From positions 1 to 6,407 of the forward strand of contig JAITAZ010000233.1 in assembly GCA_031283825.1 (NCBI GenBank): a DNA stretch of 6,407 nucleotides, given 5' to 3'. The notes under the pieces were generated by a model. It did no database searches and had not been told where the DNA came from. It saw only the letters and a program-made list of their open reading frames with translations. Of the stretch, positions 1 to 4,976 are shown in pieces. The position numbers and the translations under genes were made by a program. Each line of letters starts with the position of its first letter. The first letter of the stretch is position 1. This stretch comes from Planctomycetaceae bacterium. GTDB lineage: Bacteria; Planctomycetota; Planctomycetia; Pirellulales; Thermoguttaceae.

Positions 1-43
1 AACAATATCACAAGATTGTTGAGCGATTATAAAATTTTATAGA
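1..43 (+). promoter_or_regulatory. Palindromic AT-rich region upstream of cysH, possible promoter/operator
   Basis: Two symmetric elements lie directly before cysH. AACAAT at 1-6 is the reverse complement of ATTGTT at 15-20. TATAAAATTTTATA at 28-41 is a perfect 14-bp palindrome. A weak promoter match, TTGTTG (16-21) then 16 nt then TATAGA (38-43), overlaps the second palindrome, so a dimeric regulator bound there could block transcription. No Shine-Dalgarno sequence is visible between here and the ATG at 68. The regulator, if any, is unknown. The window begins here, so more upstream control DNA may be missing. Confidence 0.3.
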
Positions 44-67
44 ATTATTCACGCAATTATTTCAATA

Positions 68-781
68 ATGACAACGCTAAAAAAAATTCCTACACGGGAA
101 CAAACAGAATTTATTGAACGTTGGAATGCCGAACTCGATAGCAGCTCGGCGGAAGAAATTTTGACTTGGGCTTACAACACTTACTCGCCCAAATTGACAA
201 TGGGAACTGCTCTCGGAAATAGCGGTTGCGTTATTTTGTCAATACTCGCAAAATTAAATCTACGTATTCCAATATTTAATCTTGACACAGGTTATCAATT
301 TCCAGAAACACTCGAATTACTCGATCAAATCAACGCAAAATATCAACTCGGAATCATTCGGAAGTCGTCGGAAATTTCTGTAACTGAATTCGAATCGCTT
401 AACGGCGGCGCGTTGCACAATATCGACTCGGATCGATGCTGCTACGAAAGAAAAATAAAAGTACTAGAGTCAATCGCGCCAAATTACAACGCCTGGATCT
501 CCGGTCTAAGACGAGACCAAAGCTCAACCCGCGCAAATACGCCAATTGTCGGATGGGACGCAAAATTCGGGTTGGTAAAAATCGCACCACTCGCAAAATG
601 GACAAATAAAGACGTATGGAAAAGAATCGTTGAGGAAAACGTGCCATACAATAAACTCTACGATCAAGGATACACAAGCATCGGTTGCAAACCTTGCACA
701 AGACCAACAACCAATGGAGAAGATGAACGCGCAGGTCGATGGGCTGGAAAACAAAAAACCGAATGCGGTTTACACGGATAA
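68..781 (+). CDS. cysH: Assimilatory adenylyl-sulfate (APS) reductase, CysH family, iron-sulfur type
   Basis: This protein of 237 residues should reduce activated sulfate (adenylyl sulfate) to sulfite with thioredoxin as electron donor, in cytoplasmic sulfate assimilation. It has the PAPS-reductase fold signatures in order: a nucleotide-binding loop near 44-57 (TMGTALGNSG), LDTG at 72-75, and SGLRRDQS near 145-152. The catalytic tail KTECGLHG runs from 230 to the end, with Cys233 as the expected active-site cysteine. The pair Cys124-Cys125 (DRCCYERK) together with Cys207 and Cys210 (GCKPC) are the four ligands of a [4Fe-4S] cluster. In this family the cluster marks use of APS rather than PAPS, so EC 1.8.4.10 is more likely than 1.8.4.8. 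Length is normal and both ends look intact. No Shine-Dalgarno sequence precedes the ATG. No other sulfate-assimilation gene is in the window; partners such as cysD/cysN could lie to the left. Confidence 0.93.
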   Translation: MTTLKKIPTREQTEFIERWNAELDSSSAEEILTWAYNTYSPKLTMGTALGNSGCVILSILAKLNLRIPIFNLDTGYQFPETLELLDQINAKYQLGIIRKSSEISVTEFESLNGGALHNIDSDRCCYERKIKVLESIAPNYNAWISGLRRDQSSTRANTPIVGWDAKFGLVKIAPLAKWTNKDVWKRIVEENVPYNKLYDQGYTSIGCKPCTRPTTNGEDERAGRWAGKQKTECGLHG

Positions 782-832
782 AATAAAATTACCATAATTT
801 TTAAACACACATAATCGCAAAATACAATAAAA

Positions 833-1225
833 AATTTGTAACCATTCACAGGTTTTTAATCACGGATAATTCGGGAATTTTTAAACGCGGATAATGGGGG
901 ATTTTTAAACGCGGATAATATCGGATTTGACAGATAATCGCGGAGAATGGAAATGATGCTTTTGGGGTAGAGAAGTCAATAGATTAAAGGGGGGGATAAA
1001 GAAGTGAGTGAATGAGAAATTATAAGATTAATTAAGTGTGAAAAGTATATTAAAATAAATAAACCAAACTAAATAATACAATTTTATAAATATTAAAATC
1101 GCCATTTGCATTTTCCGCGATTATCCGTCCTATCGGCTATTATCCGCGTTTAAAAATCCCCTATTATCCGCGTTTAAAATTCCCCGAATTATCCGTGATT
1201 AAAAAACCGTGAATGGTTACAAATT
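833..1225. repeat. Large imperfect inverted repeat (arms 833-955 and 1103-1225)
   Basis: The left arm and the reverse complement of the right arm are both 123 bp and align without gaps, with about 12 mismatches by eye. The outer ends read AATTTGTAACCATTCAC on the left arm and its complement at 1209-1225 on the right. The arms flank a 147-bp AT-rich spacer (956-1102) that has a G7 run at 989-995 and no credible ORF. A single strand could fold into a hairpin of more than 100 bp. It sits in the gene-free stretch between cysH and floA. No transposase is present and no clear target-site duplication was found. It could be a non-autonomous mobile element, a fold-back repeat, or a pair of repeats that inserted in opposite directions. 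Confidence 0.85.
853..946. repeat. ~24-bp tandem units with GCGGATAAT core inside the left arm
   Basis: The left arm is itself repetitive. Units of the form TTTTTAAACGCGGATAAT start at 853, 878 and 902 (spacing 25 and 24 bp); the first has the variant TTTTTAATCACGGATAAT. A truncated unit with GATAATCGCGGA follows at about 933-944. The right arm (1103-1225) carries the same units in reverse orientation. A degenerate unit, TTTTTAAACACACATAATCGC, occurs just outside at about 798-818, which suggests the array once reached further towards cysH. Confidence 0.7.
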
Positions 1226-1242
1226 AAAGATAACCGCTCGCT

Positions 1243-1276
1243 GTTTTAAAATTCCGCATTCCGAATTTAAAAAACT
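1243..1276. repeat. Short palindromic repeat related to 6109-6143
   Basis: GTTTTAAAATTC, a short centre, then CGAATTTAAAA and ACTC. The element is nearly self-complementary, and a shorter version (GTTTTAAAATTCGGAATTTAAAACTC) occurs at 6120-6145. It lies just after the right arm of the large inverted repeat and before the floA promoter. It may be a stray member of the same intergenic repeat family. Confidence 0.4.
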
Positions 1277-1284
1277 CCCCCTGA

Positions 1285-1312
1285 TTGAACGTTGAAATTG
1301 TTGTGCTATACT
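1285..1312 (+). promoter_or_regulatory. Sigma70-type promoter for floA
   Basis: TTGAAC at 1285-1290 is followed after 16 nt by TATACT at 1307-1312. A TG sits one base before the -10 box (TGCTATACT), forming an extended -10. Transcription would begin near 1319, giving floA an untranslated leader of about 190 nt. This is the best promoter match in the window. Confidence 0.6.
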
Positions 1313-1318
1313 TTCGCG

Positions 1319-1511
1319 ACCATTTTGGTTATCGGCGATTTCTGATAATGAATATTCGCGTCAAGTTGTTTTGTAACCAAATTGTAAAACGTAATTGCGG
1401 TCAGTTTAAAAATCTGTTATTGTTTATCGTTGCGGGCGGCGCAGCAATTAACGTAACGATAATTCGAATTAACAATCAATCAATTCAACCAATTTAACAA
1501 CTCAAATTAAA
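1319..1511 (+). other. Long 5' leader of floA with a hairpin
   Basis: The predicted leader contains TTATCGTT at 1424-1431 and its exact complement AACGATAA at 1455-1462, an 8-bp stem around a GC-rich loop. The last ~45 nt before the ATG are rich in A and C with repeated CAAT/CAAC motifs and contain no Shine-Dalgarno sequence, so the ribosome probably loads on unstructured RNA. A 70-codon open frame at 1285-1497 covers this region but starts at the -35 box and looks like a chance frame. The leader does not match a riboswitch class that I recognise. Confidence 0.35.
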
Positions 1512-2567
1512 ATGACATTAATTTTCACGGAGCTTTTTGCTCAATCTACCGATCAGATTTTGCCTCTTATATTCATTGGGGCGGGATTAGTATTTTTGTT
1601 TATTGCTTTTGCGATATTTATGTATTTTTTCCCGTTGTGGATACAATCGGTAATGGCTGGAGCCGGCGTATCGGTTCTTGATTTAGTTGCGATGTACTTT
1701 CGTCGAGTAAATTCTGAAGTGATATTGCGTAGTAAGATAATGGCGGTTCAAGCCGGACTTGATGATAATGTCGTAACGACAAAATCGCTTGAGGCGCATT
1801 TTCTGGCGGGCGGCAATGTTCCGGCGGTAGTTCAGGCGATGATTGCGGCGAACAAGGCGAAAATATTTGATCTGGATTATCAATTGGCGACGGCGATTGA
1901 TCTTGCTGGTCGTAATGTTCGGGAGGCGGTTCAGACGAGCGTTTATCCAAAGGTTATTGATTGTCCGACGCCGTCGAAGAATCGGGTTACGTTGGACGGC
2001 GTAGCGAAAAATGGTATTCAGCTTAAAGTAAAAGCGAGGGTTACGGTTCGTACTAATTTAAAACAGTTGATCGGCGGCGCAACTGAGGACACAATTATTG
2101 CACGAGTTGGCGAAGGAATCGTGAGCGCGATAGGTTCGGCGGAGACTCACGGCGAGGTTTTAGAGAATCCGGATCGAATTTCTAAAACGGTTCTTGCAAG
2201 AAAATTAGATTCGGAGACAGCATTTGAAATTGTTTCGATTGACATAGCTGACATTGATGTTGGAGAAAACATTGGCGCAAGACTTCAAGCTGATCAAGCG
2301 GAGGCGGACACGCGAGTTGCAAGGGCGAGGGCGGAGGGGCGTCGAGCGTTAGCTGTTGCGGCGGAACAAGAAAATATCGCAAAGATTGAGGAAAGCCGAG
2401 CAAAAGTTGTGGAGGCAGAAACGGAGGTGCCGCTTGCAATTTCAGAAGCAATTTCAAACGGAAAACTCAGTATTCTTGATTATTACAAGCTGAAAAACAT
2501 TATGTCTGATACTGACATGCGATCTTCAATCGCCAAAGGTTTACCAATAGCAACCGTAAAAAGTTAA
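1512..2567 (+). CDS. floA: Flotillin-like membrane scaffold protein FloA (UPF0365 / YqfA family)
   Basis: A protein of 351 residues matching bacterial FloA, which organises functional membrane microdomains as oligomers on the inner face of the cytoplasmic membrane. The N-terminus has a strongly hydrophobic segment at about 17-44 with an amphipathic stretch to about 62 (membrane anchor). The SPFH/PHB-like core follows. Family landmarks include [12 protein letters not shown] (96-107), [14 protein letters not shown] sequence (127-136, here [10 protein letters not shown]), KVKARVTVR (172-180), [14 protein letters not shown] (196-209) and [15 protein letters not shown] (242-256). An Ala/Glu-rich coiled coil covers about 262-310 ([30 protein letters not shown]), ending with YYKLKNI and DTDMR. 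Length is slightly above the Bacillus subtilis homologue (about 331). The start gives a normal N-terminus, although no Shine-Dalgarno sequence precedes it. It is often paired with an NfeD-type gene, but none is adjacent here. It is transcribed alone from the promoter at 1285. Confidence 0.95.
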   Translation: MTLIFTELFAQSTDQILPLIFIGAGLVFLFIAFAIFMYFFPLWIQSVMAGAGVSVLDLVAMYFRRVNSEVILRSKIMAVQAGLDDNVVTTKSLEAHFLAGGNVPAVVQAMIAANKAKIFDLDYQLATAIDLAGRNVREAVQTSVYPKVIDCPTPSKNRVTLDGVAKNGIQLKVKARVTVRTNLKQLIGGATEDTIIARVGEGIVSAIGSAETHGEVLENPDRISKTVLARKLDSETAFEIVSIDIADIDVGENIGARLQADQAEADTRVARARAEGRRALAVAAEQENIAKIEESRAKVVEAETEVPLAISEAISNGKLSILDYYKLKNIMSDTDMRSSIAKGLPIATVKS

Positions 2568-2601
2568 TTTGAGATTTTCTAAAAACACAAGTTTTTATTG
2601 A

Positions 2602-2718
2602 CCTGAAAAGGCAACGGAGTTTTTGGGTGAATATTGGGTGAATATTGTTAAGATTGATGAATATAGTGAATATTTGTAACGAATATTCGTAATAATATTT
2701 TTCCGTTGCCATTTCAGG
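2602..2718. repeat. Inverted repeat downstream of floA with nested short repeats
   Basis: CCTGAAAAGGCAACGGA at 2602-2618 pairs with TCCGTTGCCATTTCAGG at 2702-2718, 16 of 17 positions. The 83-nt interior holds a perfect tandem duplication of TGGGTGAATAT (2624-2634 and 2635-2645), two further GTGAATAT-like copies, and the 12-bp palindrome ACGAATATTCGT at 2679-2690. A weak A/T hairpin (AAAAAC 2581-2586 with GTTTTT 2591-2596) sits between floA and this repeat and might serve as a poor terminator. No coding frame was credible. Confidence 0.65.
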
Positions 2719-2731
2719 GCGTAGGAAATTT

Positions 2732-2818
2732 TCTCTTGCGTGTGAACGATTACGATATTTTTTTCAGGGGACAAATGAGACGTAGTTATTTGAAATCGTA
2801 GATTAGAGACGCAAGAGA
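2732..2818. repeat. Second inverted repeat upstream of the restriction gene
   Basis: TCTCTTGCGT at 2732-2741 is the exact reverse complement of ACGCAAGAGA at 2809-2818, with further partial pairing inside (GATTACGAT near 2749 against ATCGTAGATT near 2796). It begins only 14 bp after the previous inverted repeat, so the two could form consecutive hairpins. The left arm is part of an element that recurs, inverted, at 6039-6076. Confidence 0.5.
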
Positions 2819-2828
2819 TAAAACAAAT

Positions 2829-2882
2829 TTTCTAGAAATATATTACTAAATTTTGAATTATTAGAGATATTCTCTTTTATTG
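2829..2882 (+). promoter_or_regulatory. Possible weak promoter and operator-like palindromes before the R-M operon
   Basis: TTGAAT (2853-2858), 17 nt, then TTTATT (2876-2881) is a weak sigma70-like arrangement. AGAGA-TAT-TCTCT at 2863-2875 is a symmetric site lying between the two boxes, and TTTCTAGAAA at 2829-2838 is a perfect palindrome just upstream. Repression at such sites could moderate expression of the restriction-modification genes, but no controller gene is present in the window. In this AT-rich stretch, chance matches are likely. Confidence 0.22.
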
Positions 2883-2930
2883 TAACCAAAAAAATTTGGA
2901 TGTTAAATGATATGTCTCTATGCTGTTTTG

Positions 2931-2936
2931 AGGAGG
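2931..2936 (+). promoter_or_regulatory. Ribosome binding site of the HindIII-like endonuclease gene
   Basis: AGGAGG, 12 nt before the ATG at 2949. It is a perfect Shine-Dalgarno core, which the host genes in this window lack, and it supports 2949 rather than the upstream ATG at 2907, which it lies downstream of. Confidence 0.7.
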
Positions 2937-2948
2937 AAATATTTACGC

Positions 2949-3830
2949 ATGAATTTTCAAGAATTGCGATCAATAATTAAAGAAAAATCCAATAAAGGAA
3001 CTTTTGCTGCTTCGTCAGATTGGTTACAAACGAAAATATTCGGTCTCAAAAAAAAGGAACTTATCCCAATTATTTCTGAAATAGGCGCTATTCCCGAAGA
3101 CATTGGGCATGATTCCACTGAAGAGAAATTATACGCAAAAGTATCTGATATTGTATTGTCTAAATGTTTTCAAGAGTTGGGGCTACAATCTAGCGTTAAT
3201 ACGGAACGGGCAAATTGCGCCGATATTGTAGCAAAGAGCCAATTTCATAATTATTCTCTTGTAGGCGATGCAAAATCATTCCGGTTAAGTAGGACAGCAA
3301 AAAATCAAAAAGATTTTAAAATAAAATCAATGGCAGATTGGAAGGGCGATAATGACTATTCTGTTTTGGTTTGTCCTTATTATCAATATCCGAAATTAAG
3401 AAGTCAAATTTATGGTCAGGCGTTAAATAATAATATTACGTTGTTTTCATGGGAGTATCTTTCGATTTTATTAGAAAACAATATCTCTGAAAACGTCCAA
3501 GTAAACATTTCAAATTTATGGAATATTTGCTCTACATTATCAATAAATATTAATATAGCGAACAAAAATAATTGTTTTCTTACGCAACAAAATGAAATTG
3601 TCAGATTATATTTAAAATTAAGCGAAACGCAATTTAATAGTTATTTTGAGAGATATAAAACCAACACCATTACGCGAGGAGAAATTGAAATAAAATATTG
3701 GGAAACAAAAATTACCGAGATTAAGCAATATACTAAAAATCAGGCTATCAAAGAATTGTTATCATCGTTGAAATTAAATGAAAAAATATCTTCGATAAAG
3801 AAGTATATTAATTTTCTTGGAGGGTACTAG
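2949..3830 (+). CDS. hindIIIR: Type II restriction endonuclease, HindIII family
   Basis: A protein of 293 residues that should cut unmethylated DNA at AAGCTT. It closely resembles Haemophilus influenzae R.HindIII (300 residues). The run DAKSFRLSRTAKNQKDFK at 107-124 is, from memory, identical in HindIII, and QEKLF/EEKLY, DIVL.KAF, SQIYGQ and LFSWEYLSILL also align. The PD-(D/E)xK nuclease centre is seen as Asp92 (in CADIVA) and Asp107-Ala-Lys109, equivalent to the catalytic Asp93, Asp108 and Lys110 of HindIII, so the enzyme looks active. The start at 2949 is chosen because the ribosome site at 2931 lies just upstream and the N-terminus then has the HindIII length; an in-frame ATG at 2907 would add 14 unrelated residues. 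The methyltransferase gene follows after 3 bp. A run of eight A at 3048-3055 is a possible slippage site. The cut position was not tested; A^AGCTT is expected from the family. Confidence 0.95.
   Translation: MNFQELRSIIKEKSNKGTFAASSDWLQTKIFGLKKKELIPIISEIGAIPEDIGHDSTEEKLYAKVSDIVLSKCFQELGLQSSVNTERANCADIVAKSQFHNYSLVGDAKSFRLSRTAKNQKDFKIKSMADWKGDNDYSVLVCPYYQYPKLRSQIYGQALNNNITLFSWEYLSILLENNISENVQVNISNLWNICSTLSININIANKNNCFLTQQNEIVRLYLKLSETQFNSYFERYKTNTITRGEIEIKYWETKITEIKQYTKNQAIKELLSSLKLNEKISSIKKYINFLGGY
3819..3824 (+). promoter_or_regulatory. Ribosome binding site of the methyltransferase gene
   Basis: GGAGGG, 9 nt before the ATG at 3834, lying within the last codons of the endonuclease gene. It is a strong Shine-Dalgarno match that should allow efficient translation of the protective methyltransferase from the shared transcript. 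Confidence 0.7.
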
Positions 3831-3833
3831 ATA

Positions 3834-4763
3834 ATGAATACTTCAAATAAAGTATATAAAGGCGACTCTATAAAATTACTTAAAGATATAGAAGATCATA
3901 CCATTGATTTAATAGTAAGCGATATTCCTTATGGTATTGGAGTAGATACGTGGGACGTTCTCCATGATAACACTAACCATGCGTATCTTGGTTCAAGTCC
4001 TGCACAAGAGAGGGCTGGCGCGATATTTAAAAAAAGAGGAAAACCTCTGAATGGATGGTCTGAATCCGATAGACTTATTCCGAAACAATATTACGATTGG
4101 GTTGCGTCGTGGGCAAGCGAATGGTTTCGAATTATAAAACCCGGAGCTAATGTTTTTGTATTTGCCGGCAGACGTTTATCGCATCGTTGTATATGCGCTC
4201 TTGAAGATATTGGTTTCACTTACAAAGATATGATCGGATGGGAAAAAAGACGCGCGGCACATAGAGCCCAAAGAATTAGCATAATATTTGAAAGAAGAAG
4301 TAATCGTTTGGCGGCTAGTAAATGGCAAGGATGGAAAGTGGGAAATTTAAGACCGGTCTTTGAGCCGATTTTGTGGTTTTCAAAACCGTATAAAATAGGC
4401 GGCACAATAGCTGATAACGTGTTACAATATAATCTTGGGGCGTTTAACGAGTGCGTGTTAAAAAAATACGGTCAAGAATCGGATAATATTTTTCATATTC
4501 AATCTCAATCATGCGATACTGGTTTGCATCCTACTCAGAAGCCATTAAAACTAATTGAATTATTAATTGAATTAACAACAATTGAAGGACAAATTGTATG
4601 CGACCCCTTTTGCGGAAGCGGAACGACATTAGTAGCTGCGTTACGTCTTAATAGAAAATATCTAGGATTTGAAAAAGAAGAAAAATACTATAACATAACA
4701 TTAAATAGAGTAAGCAAGGAATCAGACGAACTTAAAAATATGTTGTTTAAAAACGGAGAATAA
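3834..4763 (+). CDS. hindIIIM: DNA adenine-N6 methyltransferase, HindIII family
   Basis: A protein of 309 residues, the same size as M.HindIII as I recall it, that should methylate adenine in AAGCTT using S-adenosylmethionine and so protect the host from the neighbouring endonuclease. It has the beta-class motif order. The catalytic motif IV is near the N-terminus as DIPYGI (30-35, a variant of the usual DPPY). A target-recognition region fills the middle, with GWEKRRAAHRAQR-type basic sequence at about 135-147. HPTQKP is at 232-237, and the cofactor-binding motif I DPFCGSGTT is at 257-265. It starts 3 bp after the endonuclease stop codon, so the pair is almost surely one operon in the order R then M. 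No separate methyltransferase promoter was convincing. All motifs look intact. Confidence 0.94.
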   Translation: MNTSNKVYKGDSIKLLKDIEDHTIDLIVSDIPYGIGVDTWDVLHDNTNHAYLGSSPAQERAGAIFKKRGKPLNGWSESDRLIPKQYYDWVASWASEWFRIIKPGANVFVFAGRRLSHRCICALEDIGFTYKDMIGWEKRRAAHRAQRISIIFERRSNRLAASKWQGWKVGNLRPVFEPILWFSKPYKIGGTIADNVLQYNLGAFNECVLKKYGQESDNIFHIQSQSCDTGLHPTQKPLKLIELLIELTTIEGQIVCDPFCGSGTTLVAALRLNRKYLGFEKEEKYYNITLNRVSKESDELKNMLFKNGE

Positions 4764-4885
4764 TTTTACTGCCCGCAATTAAATTTTTGGATAGAGTCGC
4801 CGGCGTACATTAGAAAAATAGTCTTTTATGCCTTTGTGTTGTCGAAATTCATAATACGAGTCGTATAGTAAGATTATTATAAATT
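4764..4885. other. Spacer between methyltransferase and tRNA with a small palindrome
   Basis: This 122-bp non-coding gap holds ATACG-AGT-CGTAT at 4854-4866 (arms extend to ATACGA/TCGTAT). It is a small hairpin or operator-like site lying about 20 bp beyond the 3' end of the tRNA. Neither strand shows a U-rich tract directly after it, so it is a weak terminator candidate for the two converging transcription units. Confidence 0.25.
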
Positions 4886-4956
4886 AGCGCCCTAAGGGAA
4901 TCGAACCCTCAATTACAGCTTGGGAAGCTATCGTGTTACCACTACACTAAGGGCGC
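4886..4956 (-). tRNA. tRNA-Gly (anticodon CCC)
   Basis: Read on the minus strand it folds as a complete cloverleaf. The acceptor stem GCGCCCT pairs with AGGGCGC. The D arm is GTGT/ACAC with loop AGTGGTA. The anticodon arm is ATAGC/GCTGT with loop TTCCCAA, giving anticodon CCC (plus-strand 4922-4924), which reads GGG glycine codons. The variable loop has 4 nt. The T arm GAGGG/CCCTT encloses TTCGATT. The discriminator base is U, normal for bacterial tRNA-Gly. The 3' CCA is not encoded and must be added after transcription. It is divergent from the kinase gene, with only 20 bp between them. Confidence 0.95.
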
Positions 4957-4970
4957 GTCAATTGTTTAAG

Positions 4971-4976
4971 ATTATA
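4971..4976 (-). promoter_or_regulatory. Consensus -10 box for the tRNA-Gly gene
   Basis: On the minus strand a perfect TATAAT lies 14 nt before the tRNA 5' end, placing the transcription start about 7 nt before the mature tRNA. The only -35 candidate at 17 nt spacing is T-rich (TTTTTT) and poor. This control region overlaps the first codons of the kinase gene on the other strand. Confidence 0.45.

Noticed and set aside
399..849. Antisense open frames over cysH
   Set aside because: Low-complexity composition, no motifs, and complete overlap with the conserved cysH coding sequence.
833..1225. Insertion sequence or CRISPR array
   Set aside because: There is no transposase, and the ~24-bp units are near-contiguous without unique spacers of CRISPR size.
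1285..1497. Open frame of 70 codons before floA
   Set aside because: It begins at the predicted -35 box with a non-ATG start, has no ribosome site and no family features; it covers the floA promoter and leader.
1618..2457. Antisense open frames within floA
   Set aside because: They are Pro/Leu/Gln-rich shadow frames opposite a well-supported gene.
2907..2948. Upstream ATG for the endonuclease gene
   Set aside because: It precedes the AGGAGG site and adds 14 residues with no counterpart in HindIII; 2949 fits family length and ribosome-site position.
3768..3809. Internal methyltransferase promoter (TTGAAA with TATATT)
   Set aside because: The boxes are about 30 nt apart, too far for a sigma70 promoter, and closer -10 options are poor.
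2568..4956. tRNA-Gly as an integration site for the R-M cassette
   Set aside because: The tRNA 3' end faces the cassette, as expected for an integrative element, but no integrase was seen and no duplicate of the tRNA 3' end was found to the left.
4920..4976. Upstream start for the kinase at 4920
   Set aside because: It would translate the antisense of the tRNA-Gly gene; the ATG at 4977 is the first start outside it.
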